A stretch of 64,000 nt of DNA from Schizochytrium sp. TIO01 (lineage: Eukaryota; Sar; Bigyra; Thraustochytrida; Thraustochytriidae), in assembly GCA_004764695.1 (NCBI GenBank), contig SMSO01000031.1, forward strand, positions 5,885,261 to 5,949,260. Reading direction: 5' to 3'. This document shows positions 32,676 through 43,500 of the stretch, one piece after another. Position 1 is the stretch's first letter, and the number at the start of each line of letters is the position of its first letter. Below the pieces are notes generated by a model. It saw nothing but the letters and a program-made list of their open reading frames with translations, was not told the origin of the DNA and did no database searches. The position numbers and the translations under genes were made by a program.

Positions 32676-34292
32676 TTACTTCTTCTTGGGGCCACCAGCA
32701 CGCTTGGACATAATGAGACTATCAATGCGCAAAATAGTGATGGCCACGTCAGTGGCTAGGCGGAAGGCCTGGTGCTTAGCGAGGAAGGTGTCAAAGATTC
32801 CCTTCTCCTTCATGTCCGAGACTCCATGAGTCTCCACATCAACACCGGCGTTCACCTCTCCCTTCTTGTGTGCTGCGTACAGGTCGCTGACAATTGCGTT
32901 AGGGTCATCGCCAGCATTCTCCGCGAGGGTCCTCGGAACAACCTCAAGAGCCTCGGCAAATTTGTTGAGAGCGTACTGCTCAAGTCCCGGTGTCTTCTCT
33001 GCAATTGCCGCAATGCGTGTGGCCATAGCAATCTCAGTGGCTCCTCCTCCAGGCAAAAGGCGTGCGTCTGAGCAGTATGTCTTGACGGTGTTCACTGCGT
33101 CGTCCATGGCTCTCTCAAGGTCATCGAGCTGGTTCGTTGTCGACGAACGGAGCACAACAGACGATACGATGGATCCCTCTTGGTTCTGCTGGAACACGAC
33201 GCACTTGCCTCCTGCAATCTCGCGGGTCTCCACGAGGTCACAGAATCCCATTTCGTCGGGCGTGACGGGTCCCAGCCGCACAAGGGCCGTGGCTCCGACT
33301 GTGCGGCACAGACGCCTGAGCTCCCACTTGGATGTGATTTTGATGGCCATCATTTCATACCTGTTGATAAAATGGAGCGCCATCTCGCTCAGAGATCCTC
33401 CACTAATGATAACGTCTACTCCAGATTCCTTGATGCCCTTGATCTGCTCCTCCATCAGCGCCTCCTCGCTGCGGTTGTAGTTAAGCAGCTCATCGGCGTT
33501 AGTCAGACACACGGTTCCCTTGGTCTCCGTGCTAGCAGCCTCAACGGAGCTTCCGAAGACGGCCACCTTAGCGTTCTCCACGCGATGGATGAGACTTGCG
33601 GGCGGCCTACGAACCATCATGCCCTTGAGCACTGCGGACATGTGAATGTTACCTCCAATCAGCTTAGCAATGCGGACGTTGTCCACATTGAGGGAAGCCT
33701 TTGCAGGTGCAGGCGGGATCACAAGTGTGGTAGCCTGGGCGCCGAGGTCCGCGAGCAGTGCTCCATAGCCGAACTTCTTCGAGTCCACCACAGCACGGAG
33801 AGCACGCTTGATCTGGTTGGCATCGCGGACATCCCCGACCTGGTCGCAGACAACCTCGTGAAGCTGCTCAAGGCAAATCTCAGCGGCACGCTTGTAGCCA
33901 CGGACAATCTCCGAAGCGTGGACACCGACGCGCAGAAGGCTCTGGGCCTGGTTCAAGAGCTCAGAGGCGAAGGTGATGACGAAGTTGGTGCAGTCACCAA
34001 ACTCCTGCTCCTGCATCTTGGCAGCCATAACCACCATACTTGCCGCAGGATGCTCTACCTCAAGCTCACCCACAATAGTCGCAGCGTCCGAGGTGACTAG
34101 GATCTTCTCAAGATGGTTCACAACGAGTTTGTTCATCGAAGTGGGGCCAAGACTAGTGCGGGTAATGCGACCGAGCTCGTTCACAGCCTCAATGTTGCGC
34201 ATAATGGCCTGCTCAAGGCCGCTCATCTCCTTGTAGCCATCCTTGAGGAGGCCACGAACACCGCTGCCGACTTGGATCTGAGGACTCGCCAT
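32676..34292 (-). CDS. CCT8: T-complex protein 1 subunit theta (CCT8), cytosolic group II chaperonin
   Basis: 538 residues, near the usual 548. Theta-type features: N-terminal MSGLEQAIMRNIEAVNELG, LGPTSMNKLVVNHLEKILVT, DAATIVGELEVEHPAASMVV, and a C-terminal IDSLIMSKRAGGPKKK. The apical domain and the LLPGGGATEI segment of the ATPase are present. As one of eight paralogous subunits it forms the TRiC ring that folds actin, tubulin and WD40 proteins in the cytosol; two WD40 genes share this window. One oddity: the nucleotide-binding motif normally GDGT(N/T) reads GDCTN, with Cys101 from a TGC codon at 33990-33992. No intron. The start ATG lies 40-75 bases from a GTTT-repeat leader. Confidence 0.96.
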   Translation of the reverse strand: MASPQIQVGSGVRGLLKDGYKEMSGLEQAIMRNIEAVNELGRITRTSLGPTSMNKLVVNHLEKILVTSDAATIVGELEVEHPAASMVVMAAKMQEQEFGDCTNFVITFASELLNQAQSLLRVGVHASEIVRGYKRAAEICLEQLHEVVCDQVGDVRDANQIKRALRAVVDSKKFGYGALLADLGAQATTLVIPPAPAKASLNVDNVRIAKLIGGNIHMSAVLKGMMVRRPPASLIHRVENAKVAVFGSSVEAASTETKGTVCLTNADELLNYNRSEEALMEEQIKGIKESGVDVIISGGSLSEMALHFINRYEMMAIKITSKWELRRLCRTVGATALVRLGPVTPDEMGFCDLVETREIAGGKCVVFQQNQEGSIVSSVVLRSSTTNQLDDLERAMDDAVNTVKTYCSDARLLPGGGATEIAMATRIAAIAEKTPGLEQYALNKFAEALEVVPRTLAENAGDDPNAIVSDLYAAHKKGEVNAGVDVETHGVSDMKEKGIFDTFLAKHQAFRLATDVAITILRIDSLIMSKRAGGPKKK

Positions 34293-34330
34293 CTTCTAGG
34301 AGGGAAGTGGATGCTCGAAATAAGATCTGC

Positions 34331-34368
34331 TGTTTGTTTGTAAGTATGTTTGTGTGTTTGTTTGCGGG
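34331..34368. repeat. GTTT-rich tetranucleotide leader tract
   Basis: Imperfect GTTT/TTTG repeats just upstream of the CCT8 start on the minus strand. Confidence 0.7.
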
Positions 34369-34970
34369 TTGTACCTGTAGATTGCACAAATTGAGGGCAG
34401 ATGTTGTTGCCGTTGTTTTTGATGTTGAGGGCGTTGTCAACGTGGGTCAGTACGAGTGAACAAATGTCAAGCACAGCTAGTTAGTATGATGATTCTTCGT
34501 CCGATTGTCCCTGGGATTAGCTCTCCTCAGCACTTTACGCACGAGAGAGGAAGCGAGTACGTGGCAAACTTCTCCGCTCGCCAATTGCTTGTCTAGCCCT
34601 GCTTCCTTCGTTTCTTCTCTCTCCAAAGTTCTTCCCTTCCTGTTCCTCTTCCTTCGTCTCCATCTGCCTCTCTTACTTTTTCGCGATTAGCAATTGAGGC
34701 CACTAACTAGGCTAGCTAGTTAGCTATCTCCAACGGCGGGAAGGCGCCAAGCCCAAGCCGCGCTGCGCCCAGCGATGGCAGCCCGTCAGGGCCAAAGAAG
34801 CTGTCCCGCGGCAGGGCTCTCCCTCCGCCCTCCGCCTCTGCGTCGTGTCCCCCTTCGCTCACTCACTCACCCTGCTCTTCTCTCCAGGAGCTGCTGCGCG
34901 AATCAGCGGCGACTGCCTGTGAGATGGTGGTCTACCAGACAGTCAGTCTATCATCTTCTCGTTCTTCTTC

Positions 34971-35030
34971 TCTCTCTTTCTTCTCTTTCTTCTCTTTCTT
35001 CTCTTTCTTCTCTTTCTTCTCTTTCTTCTT
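34971..35030. repeat. 9-bp TTCTCTTTC minisatellite
   Basis: About six tandem pyrimidine-only copies, directly downstream (plus strand) of the GC-rich island. Confidence 0.9.
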
Positions 35031-35149
35031 TTTGTTCTTACGTTGTTTGTCTTTTTGTCTTTTTGTTCATTTGTCTTTAGAAGTACCACTATAGACTATA
35101 AATAGTCACTCTTCAAAGACTTCCTCATTGATCCTTTGATCTTAGTAGT

Positions 35150-35191
35150 CATTCATTCATTCATTCATTCATTCATTCATTCGTTCATTCA
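35150..35191. repeat. (ATTC)n microsatellite
   Basis: About ten tandem ATTC copies with one GTTC variant. Confidence 0.95.
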
Positions 35192-35474
35192 AGTAAGCTA
35201 TTAATGTATGCGTCTATGTATGTATCTATGTATCTATGTGTATTATTTTGCTTTTGCTCGCTTTCAAGGTACCTACTTCTGCTAAGAACACCTTCACATT
35301 TCATACTTTCATTTTAATTTTCTGATTGATAATGTTTTACGTTTCTATTTGTTCATTCATTGACTCTTTAGATTTCATTTCAAACAATCGCAAGTAAACT
35401 AGTGCTGTTTGATTCTGCCACTCTCATGGTGGCGTGGAATGGATAAACCGACTGTTCTGTTGCCCTCTTCCTGC

Positions 35475-35569
35475 CTCTTCTTCTTCTTCTTCTTCTTCTT
35501 CTTCTTCTTCTTCTTCTTCTTCTTCTTCTTCTTCTTCTTCTTCTTCTTCTTCTTCTGACTGACTGACTG
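35475..35569. repeat. (CTT)n microsatellite followed by (GACT)3
   Basis: About 27 uninterrupted CTT/TTC units (to 35556), then three GACT copies. It creates long artificial poly-Glu or poly-Arg frames on the minus strand that are not genes. Confidence 0.97.
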
Positions 35570-37079
35570 TTGCTTTGTTTTCTGCGCATGGCAGGTAAAA
35601 GATCATTCATTATCGCCTCTAGCCCTCGCTAGCCCCATAGGTAGGACTACTTTCATTGCCTTTTAGAATGGTGATATATCCTTCGCTGGCCCCGAATAGC
35701 CTTTACACTAATACTTATTAGGCCTCCTAGTTTATGATTCTTCTTTTTTTCCTCTTTTCATTCGTTTAATTGCTAACCGGCGATGATCCTTCTCGACGCC
35801 AACGGTTGAGTCAATATAACCTTCTTCCCAAAGATAGAATGGGTAAATTGGTCTGCCTCAGCTTGCTAGGCGAGAGGCGGTTTCCATTAGGAGCCCTATA
35901 CTCAGTACTACGTGCTTTTCTAGACGAATGAATTAAAAATTGCAGACTGGTGCGGCGCATCGGCAATTTAATGCTCGAGTAAATTCAATGAAGAACAAAA
36001 GTCGTACGTTTCGGAATGCAATTTCGAAGAAGACCCCCCTTATTCGTTGATGAGTAGTGGATGGTCGATCGCAATTAGACTCGCGTGCTATTGGTGGTCC
36101 AAGCCAGAACATGAGAAAGAACAGAAGCTTCGACCGTTAGCTACCCGCCATTTTCAGCCGCCCACCACAGCAATGCAAATACTCTGTTGAATACCTCTAA
36201 GAGTGCCTAGTGTGATTGAGCGATTCTCTTTATCTGAGAACCTTTCAGTGCCTTGGCATGGGCGACAACGATGATACTCCGCAGCATAGAACTCAACAAA
36301 AATATAGACATGCATGCGTTGGCTTTGGATTGACTCTGTGTGGCATATGAACCATCTTCCCTACTTTAAGGTACCTACTTTAGAAGGCTTGGGATGACGA
36401 AAAAACCGCATGGTTGCGTGTGCTCCCGAATTGTTAAATCAGCAATTTCAAAAGCGAAATGGGTAGTCAGTCATAAAACAGAGCGAAGAGAAGCTTAATC
36501 TATGAGTGAAGAGACCTGGAATAATCGCAGTACAGACTATTGCTTACTTATTTGGAATTGCTTTTTCACAGTTCAATTTGATGAGCAAAACACTGCCTTC
36601 TTCAACAAAAGTACAATTGCTCGTACTCAAGAGTAGGATGCCATGATGCCTCTGAAAATTGAAAGAAGTAAAAAAGAAACAGCCTGTGCTTATAAACCTA
36701 TTTGAAACCATGACTATGGGCAAGACTTGATGTACTTCATTTTTGTAAAGATACATTGGAAGGCTGTCTCTGCGAATATCCACCGGTCAAGATATCGGAC
36801 TAAAACGTTTGCGCCCCGTAAAATCAAACTCATCGGCTTATTTGCATCCATCACTGAGCGTCCATCATAAAATAATTCTGAGCCCTAACATGGAGCTCCA
36901 AGAAAGTATGCATCAATTCAACTGCATGGAAGAAAGATTCAAGAAAAGAACCATCAAGAGACATCGATTCCTGATGAACAAGCGGTACATAGCAAGAAGA
37001 CAAAATAGATAAGTTATCCTGTTCTTTCTGTGAATGGGAGTGACAACATATTGATTGTTTGAAACGCATCAATCAATTC

Positions 37080-38519
37080 TTATGAGTTTCGGGGGCGCAG
37101 GAACGGATTCAATGATTCGGTCTTAGAAATCACTAAACCAGCAAGCGACAGACCAGAGAGAACCAACAACGAGTTAGCTAGAGTCTCCAAAATATGAGAC
37201 TGACGTGCTTCACGTGTGACGGCCTCATCATAAGGAATCCGCGTGAAAGCTACCATCTTGTAAAGAGGTACCCAACGCGACGGAAACAAAAGGTTAAGCC
37301 AACCTTCTAGTTTTTTACGCAAAAGAAATAAACGCGAGGCGGTGTGAGAGCGCATCTCCATATAATTTTCGAGGCTCAAATCAGCGATTGCATTGCCGCG
37401 TGGCATTCGTGTCTTCGCAAAACTTGGAATAGCTGTCTCAATATCCAAGTTGTGTGCATCTAGTGTTTCCATCAACTCAAGAACATCCTCCATGCCACTA
37501 TTCATACCTTGACCATAAAAGGGCACCATCGCGTGCGCGGCATCACCAAGCAAGATCACCTTATGCCCAAGGTTCCACGGGTCCACGCGACTCGTAACAA
37601 GACGGCATGCTGGGTTTTGCTTGAATTGATCCACAAAGTCCGGCATGTAGGGGATGATACCAGGAAAGTTCTCCATGAAATACTCTTCAATTTCCCTGTC
37701 AGTTGACAAAGACTGAAGCTCTTCAAGGGGGGCGAAGATTGTGCAAGTAAAGGACTTGTCCATATTGGGCAGAGCAATCATCATGAAGTCGCCACGAGGC
37801 CAAATACTCAAGGCTTCCGCAGGCTGGATCTTGTAACCACCTGTAGATTCATCAGGCCGCACCTCTAGCTCTTTATAGCCATGCGATATGTACCGGCGTG
37901 TAAAGTTTGTACTTTGAATGCGCAGGAGTGACTCACGCACGATCGAATAGGCACCATCACATCCAAGCACAAGATCCGCATCGTCGATGATCATGTCGCC
38001 ATCTGTGCAATCGTTGTATGTGCCACCTCCGACGGAAGAGGTTTGAGCAAAGTGCAAGTGACCCTGCTTGTTCATATGCATCAACTGGTAGCCAAAGACA
38101 AGGTCGACGCCTTGTTCTTGCTCTGCTGCGTCCAGGAGAAGTTTATTCAAATCTTCGCGAGAAATTGAGTTGATATGGTTGGTTAAGTCAGTCTCATCGT
38201 AACGCTGGAAACGACGCTCTCCGTTTGGCATGTGAATGAGTCGACCATGCATGGGCACAGCGATATCTAGAGCCTTTTTGTCCAGGCCAACTGCCTTGAG
38301 AGCTTCAATACCGCGATGCGAAAGCGCCAAATTGATGGACCTTTTCGACGCAGACTTATCCGTCGCATTTTCTGCAAGTTCTGCTTCTTCCTGCACTCGC
38401 AGATCCTCCCGGCGCTCCACCAGCCTCACTTGGAAACCAGCCTTGGCCAACGAGACCGCCGCGAGAGCTCCGACGAGACCGCCGCCGACGACTACTACTT
38501 TTTGGTCCTTAGGCGCCAT
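37080..38519 (-). CDS. KMO: Kynurenine 3-monooxygenase (FAD-dependent hydroxylase)
   Basis: 479 residues, matching the family's 450-490. The Rossmann FAD motif GGGLVG is at residues 12-17. The kynurenine-hydroxylase signature RSINLALSHRGIEALKAVGL and the VPMHGRLIHM stretch are clear. The second FAD contact, LLGDAAHAMVPFYGQGMNSG, sits at about 322. A C-terminal hydrophobic helix (ANSLLVLSGLSLAGLVI) fits the outer-mitochondrial-membrane anchor of eukaryotic KMO. It converts L-kynurenine to 3-hydroxykynurenine with NADPH and O2, in tryptophan catabolism and de novo NAD synthesis. Start ATG in GCCATT complement; no intron. The region just upstream has a TACTA-rich patch (38756-38836). Confidence 0.95.
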   Translation of the reverse strand: MAPKDQKVVVVGGGLVGALAAVSLAKAGFQVRLVERREDLRVQEEAELAENATDKSASKRSINLALSHRGIEALKAVGLDKKALDIAVPMHGRLIHMPNGERRFQRYDETDLTNHINSISREDLNKLLLDAAEQEQGVDLVFGYQLMHMNKQGHLHFAQTSSVGGGTYNDCTDGDMIIDDADLVLGCDGAYSIVRESLLRIQSTNFTRRYISHGYKELEVRPDESTGGYKIQPAEALSIWPRGDFMMIALPNMDKSFTCTIFAPLEELQSLSTDREIEEYFMENFPGIIPYMPDFVDQFKQNPACRLVTSRVDPWNLGHKVILLGDAAHAMVPFYGQGMNSGMEDVLELMETLDAHNLDIETAIPSFAKTRMPRGNAIADLSLENYMEMRSHTASRLFLLRKKLEGWLNLLFPSRWVPLYKMVAFTRIPYDEAVTREARQSHILETLANSLLVLSGLSLAGLVISKTESLNPFLRPRNS

Positions 38520-40427
38520 TCTAGCTGGCTTGAGCTTGCTTGTCTGCCCCCAGGAACCTGATCACAAGACTTATGGGCTCTTCAGCTTATTTAGCTGACT
38601 GTTTGCCTGATTTTGGCTTTAGTCGAGGACGAGTCCCGCCCGTCAAGACAGTCTTTGGTTCTCAATCGTCGGCGTGGAGGAGTTCTTGAAATGGATCCTG
38701 AACACTCTTTCTTTGCAGCGTCCGCCCACATCATAAGAATAAAGGAAGAAAATTGTAGACAACTACTAATACTACCCTTAGAACGAACTCTACTACCATT
38801 ACTCTAATTACTATTGTTAGTACTAGTGAGTACGCCATGGTTATTTAGATGGCTCATCTGCCATGCTGACAATAGTCTCTCTTTCAAAAGAGCAAAAAAG
38901 CCGCGCTTGGAACGATTATGAGTTAGTATGGAGTATTTGTGGCACGTTCTAGAACAATGTTCTGTTCTAAACTAACCAAGAGTCAAACATGTAATTTCTG
39001 CAAGCAGTTCAACTTGATATTTTGGCTTCTTCATCCCTGGCTAGTTTGCTCAAGCATGTGATGCTCTAACAAAACCATTAAGTTCTATCCCACTTGACTT
39101 CACATATCTGAAAATTTGCTATGTAGAGTTCACAAGCAAAATAGTAGCACTTCTTAAATTGTAGAGTTTTAAGACACTTCAGTTGATATTCGTCAGCACA
39201 TCTATGAGATAGAGATACGCCAATACATATAGGCTTCCCACTTTTCCTTCTGTAAATTTCACTCACAGCTACTGCATCGAATCCAAAAATTCACAAGAAC
39301 GATGCAGAGGAGCCTCAGTTCATGTCATTTTAATTTTTTCTTAGTATGATCTTTCATCTTCAGAACTCTTTATGCAAGGATCTATACTAGTGATACTCCG
39401 GCTACTTGGATGACAGATAATGGTCAAAATGAGGCCGAGACTACGTTGTATTCATATCAACTGAAGTTCAGAAGCTGCTGTGAATCACCTGGCCATTTAT
39501 AGAGGAATCAGTTTCTTTAAGGGTGTTCCTTTGTCAAAATACTTAAAAGTAGTAAACCAAATAAAGCAAGAACCTCAAATAATCTTTTTGGATGGGTTGA
39601 GTGGATGGTTGCACTAGTTGTTATCGAGTTACTTTAAACTTGAGACCATTTCTCGTACTTCGTCCCAAAATTTTTGAGAATATGCTCAAAATTGCTTGCT
39701 TTCCTGGATTGATTATTCATTTATGAAGTAATTAAGTCTTTAAATCAATATCTCAAAACCGGGAAACACTTCTCTATCCAAATGGACTTTCATTCACTTG
39801 TCTAACATCGCGTCATCTTGATTGTCCAAGTGCAGAAATCTGGGTAGCTTTGCCAAGGTTCGCAAATTGGTGAGAATAGTCTGGTATTAGTTTCTATGTG
39901 ATTTAAACATGTAAATACAACCATTGTTATTGTGCAACTATAAAACTCTATTGTATGTATCTCGTGAGGAGACCAGTGGTAGTAGACTTAATTATTTCAG
40001 TGGAAGTAGAGAAGAGTCATCAATGTGCGCTCTTGCTAAAACCAGTAACAAAATTTATAAAGTCTTAAAGATTTAGAGCTAACGACCCACAGTCAAAGCC
40101 GTTTATCTTATAAAATGCATATCAGAAAACTCGCCTACACAATGTTTTTATGAGGAGAAGAAGAATTCCCCCCGTATTTTCGCCTGTTCTCTCCTATGTT
40201 CTCTACTCTTCACGCAAGTTTCTTTGGAGCTCACATCACCGACTCTTGATAAGTAGGGCCTACTAATACTGCTAGATAGTACTAGTCCTGGAAGTAACCG
40301 TTTGCCCTCTTGATAGACCACTTTCTCAGGAATGTAATTTCCTTGTCGTGATCAACTCTTTATAACGTAGCTACATAGCCCTATAGTTTAGTGATTATTG
40401 CGATAACAAAGGCCGCTCAGTATTTTA
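38520..40427. other. Intergenic region upstream of KMO
   Basis: No supported gene. It contains an AT-rich spacer and TACTA/TAGTA-rich patches at 38756-38836 and 40255-40290. Confidence 0.5.
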
Positions 40428-40583
40428 TTAGTACCATCCAGGGACAAGAACAAAGGTTTGGGCAGCAAAGGGCTTCATCTGGGCCTCGCTCTCATCAAAG
40501 AGGAGATATTGCACGCGGGGTCTATCCTCATGCTGATAAGCCGGTGGCAAATCAAAGCCACTTCTGCTAGCTTTACTTGCCAT
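40428..40583 (-). CDS. Candidate 51-residue small protein, divergent with overlapping start codon
   Basis: An ATG-initiated frame of 51 residues ending TAA. It has convincing protein character: balanced codons, hydrophobic-polar alternation and few Asn/Lys runs (RPRVQYLLFDESEAQMKPFA, then FVLVPGWY at the end). Its ATG lies in CCATGG and overlaps, on the opposite strand, the ATG (40582) of the large EF-hand/WD40 gene. I recognise no family; there is no signal peptide or membrane helix. The stop is followed at once by AATAAA (TACTAATAAAATA on the minus strand). It could instead be a terminal exon or a chance frame, because a neighbouring start on the other strand implies overlapping 5' leaders. 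Confidence 0.45.
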   Translation of the reverse strand: MASKASRSGFDLPPAYQHEDRPRVQYLLFDESEAQMKPFAAQTFVLVPGWY

Positions 40584-43500
40584 GGGGATTGTCAACGGCA
40601 AAGCAAGAGTGAAAGATGACTTCAGAGATCTCCAAGGCTTGAGTGAAGCTGGACTAGGACAACTTTGGGTTGCATTTAACGAACTTGCAGATGGTTATGC
40701 TTTGGATGCTGATCTATGGGCCGCTATTCTATGGGACGCACGGCGGGTTTTAACAATTAATGTCAATGATATGTCCAAAGACAAGTTTGAGCAATGGTGC
40801 CGGGACTGTTTCAACGTCGTCGACACGGATGAGAATGGTTTAATTGATGCTCTTGAAGCACTCGGCATTATTTGCGCAATCTCCAGTGCTTCAAACATGG
40901 CGAAGCTGCAATTTGCTTTTACATTGTATGACTTTGATGCACGCGAGGCTTTGGCACTCGATGAGCTTGCTTTGCTACTTCGCACAACTTGCACTGGGCT
41001 CGTCAAAATTTGCAGTGATGCTAATATTCGAAAACCTGCCGAGTCAATTATTGAAAGGATTGCTCAAAACGCCTTTAAATTCGAAAACATTAATTCGTCT
41101 GCACGAATTCCAAGAGAAGCTTATGAAAAGTACTTTATTTCTGCATGCTTGGAGGTGGAATCTTGGCTCGCATTTTTTAACCCTGCAATAGGGAATGGGA
41201 TGGTAGCGTCAGAGCGCCCTTCAAGTTCCCTCTCCCAAACAAAACCTCAGGAGGCAAGAGGCGTTGAACAAACTAAACTCACAAAGAAACAAATGGCAAA
41301 ACGTCGGCCACGATATTGGGAAACCCACATCGTAGACCTGGAACCCTCTGAATCAATGTCCCTTCGCCATGATGAAAGTTTGCCGGCACCTGTTGATGTA
41401 AACCTTGAGCATGCGCTAGGTTTTAATCAGGGTGTGGGCATTGTCTTCGTTGCTCAAGAAGACACGCCAGTTTTGCACCATTTGAAACAAAGTGTTGAGA
41501 ATAGTACCCATATTGGAGACCAATCTGAAACACCAGAAGTCTCACAGCGGTCTGTGTTTGCATGTGGTAATATAGTGGTAGTATCTTCGATTGATGAGCC
41601 AAGCAACTCTACCTTGAAGCAAACTTTTTACCAGGGACACTCTTCCCTCGTCACCGCAATCGCTTCAAACAATCTTAACTTGGTCGCTTCTGCTGGAAAA
41701 AATGAATTGCACGTATGGAACTCAACGAACTGCGAGTTGAAAGTTAAGTTAGCCATCTCAGGACTTATGAAGGCGCCATCACACATTCAATTTGCAGCAA
41801 AGAACCAATTGATTGCTTGTGGAGCTGCCATTGCACCGGCATCAGGCTTTAATATTGCAATTTTCCAATACGAAACTTCTCCCGTCCATGTCTTTTCAGA
41901 GAGTCTTCCAGATGTAGTACGTGTCTCTGGAATCGCAAGTGCTACACCGCACCTTTTTGGGTTGAGTTGCATAGGACTTGGCACGCCTATTGTTTTTGAG
42001 CGTATTGCAAACATATCTTGGCACAAACAAAATGCTATTGCTACGGGAGATTTGGGAAGTAATGTCCTGCGCCGCAGCTCTGATCTAACTGCGATTACTT
42101 CCCTAGTACCAGACTACATTGGTTCTGACGAAAATGTACAAAAGATTTCCTGCTTCTATACTGGAAGTACCTCCGGAGATCTTGTAGAATGGGTTGGACG
42201 TACTGTGAATCGCCATATAGTAAGCGCCCACAATTCGGAAATTACCGCTTTGACATCGGCAGGGAAGAATCAGCGCGTGGTATCGTGTAGTGCTGATGGT
42301 GTATTGAAAGTGTGGTCTCACGATTTTACATCGGCAATTCACGAGCTCAGTCTTCAAAGATGTGTACTCAATTTGTGCTTCTCTCAAACTTCGTCTAGTA
42401 TTCTCGCTGAACTTGAACACAAGTCTGATATTTCCAGGAAGTCTAGCGACTCTCGAAGAGTGTTGACAGATCTAGTCAATCTGGATCTCCAAGTTGACTC
42501 ACCGTCAGCAGAAGTGCATATGAAAACAATTATGCCATCATTTAGCTTTGGTATTGTTCAAGTTCTAGGTACGAATAGCGAAATCTGCTGTTTAAGAGCT
42601 GGTGGTTTATTTCGCGGGCCTGCGGGCTCGTCTGGTAGTCTAGTCCCACTCAGGCCTGCCTTAAAGGATCAAACCAAATTAACATCTGGTTTTGATGTTA
42701 CCAAATGTGGAAAGTTGCTGGCAATTGCACAACCAGGTGCTGTGCTGTTGTACGCATACAGAGAAAAGAAAGGCGACGCTGGATTAGTCGCAACCCTCTC
42801 GGATTTTCGCGAACACTGGCCTGCATCTATAAAGTTTTCCCCGGACTCGCAAACTTTGATCGTAGTTTTGGAAGGAGATGGTACTGCTTACGTATATGAT
42901 GTTGGAGAACTAAGGATTCAACTAGAACGTGCAAACCTTGCTGCGAAAAATCAAAACTTCTCAGACCTTCTTCTTTGTAGAGGTAAAGTCTCTCCAGATA
43001 ATGTATCCCTTGTAACATCAGTTAATATAGATTTTACTGAAGATACGCGCTTCGCGCGTATAGGGTATACTGGATTGAACGTCACATCGTATATAGATGT
43101 TCGAGCTGCATCACCAGTTGCAGACATTGCACAATTGAAGGACCAGTTCTGGTCATCTGCAACTTGTACCTACGGCTGGGGTGTACATGGAGCATGGGCC
43201 GATATCGAAGGAAAACATGATGTTTGCGCAGCTTGTGTGCTTAGACCACCAAGTGTGACAAACTCCAACACGGCTCCTTTACTATGCGCTGGAATTCATA
43301 CAGGTGAAATTGAGATTCGGAGATGGCCTTGCATGACAAGAAAGCGTGCAAAAAAAATGACAACATCCATCAAAGCGCATAGCCAACCCATTACACAACT
43401 AATTGCCCTGCCACAAGTCAAAAGAGATGTTGAAGAAGCCGTTGCCCAGTCCGAGCTTTCAAGTGCGAGTTTTGCCTCCTATGATAGCAATGCTGGCTCA

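Larger units (their letters stand above)
34293..37079. other. Intergenic region with GC-rich island and microsatellites
   Basis: It includes the CCT8 leader, a GC-rich island (about 34730-34930) with coding-like open frames, and three simple-repeat tracts: TTCTCTTTC, ATTC and CTT. Downstream of about 35600 it is AT-richer, with no supported gene up to the KMO stop. Confidence 0.5.

Noticed and set aside
33180-34100. 306-codon frame antisense to CCT8
   Set aside because: Shadow frame caused by GC-rich codon bias of a certain gene; no independent evidence.
35380-35610. Minus-strand frames of poly-Glu or poly-Arg
   Set aside because: They are translations of the (CTT)n microsatellite; no start context or other coding content.
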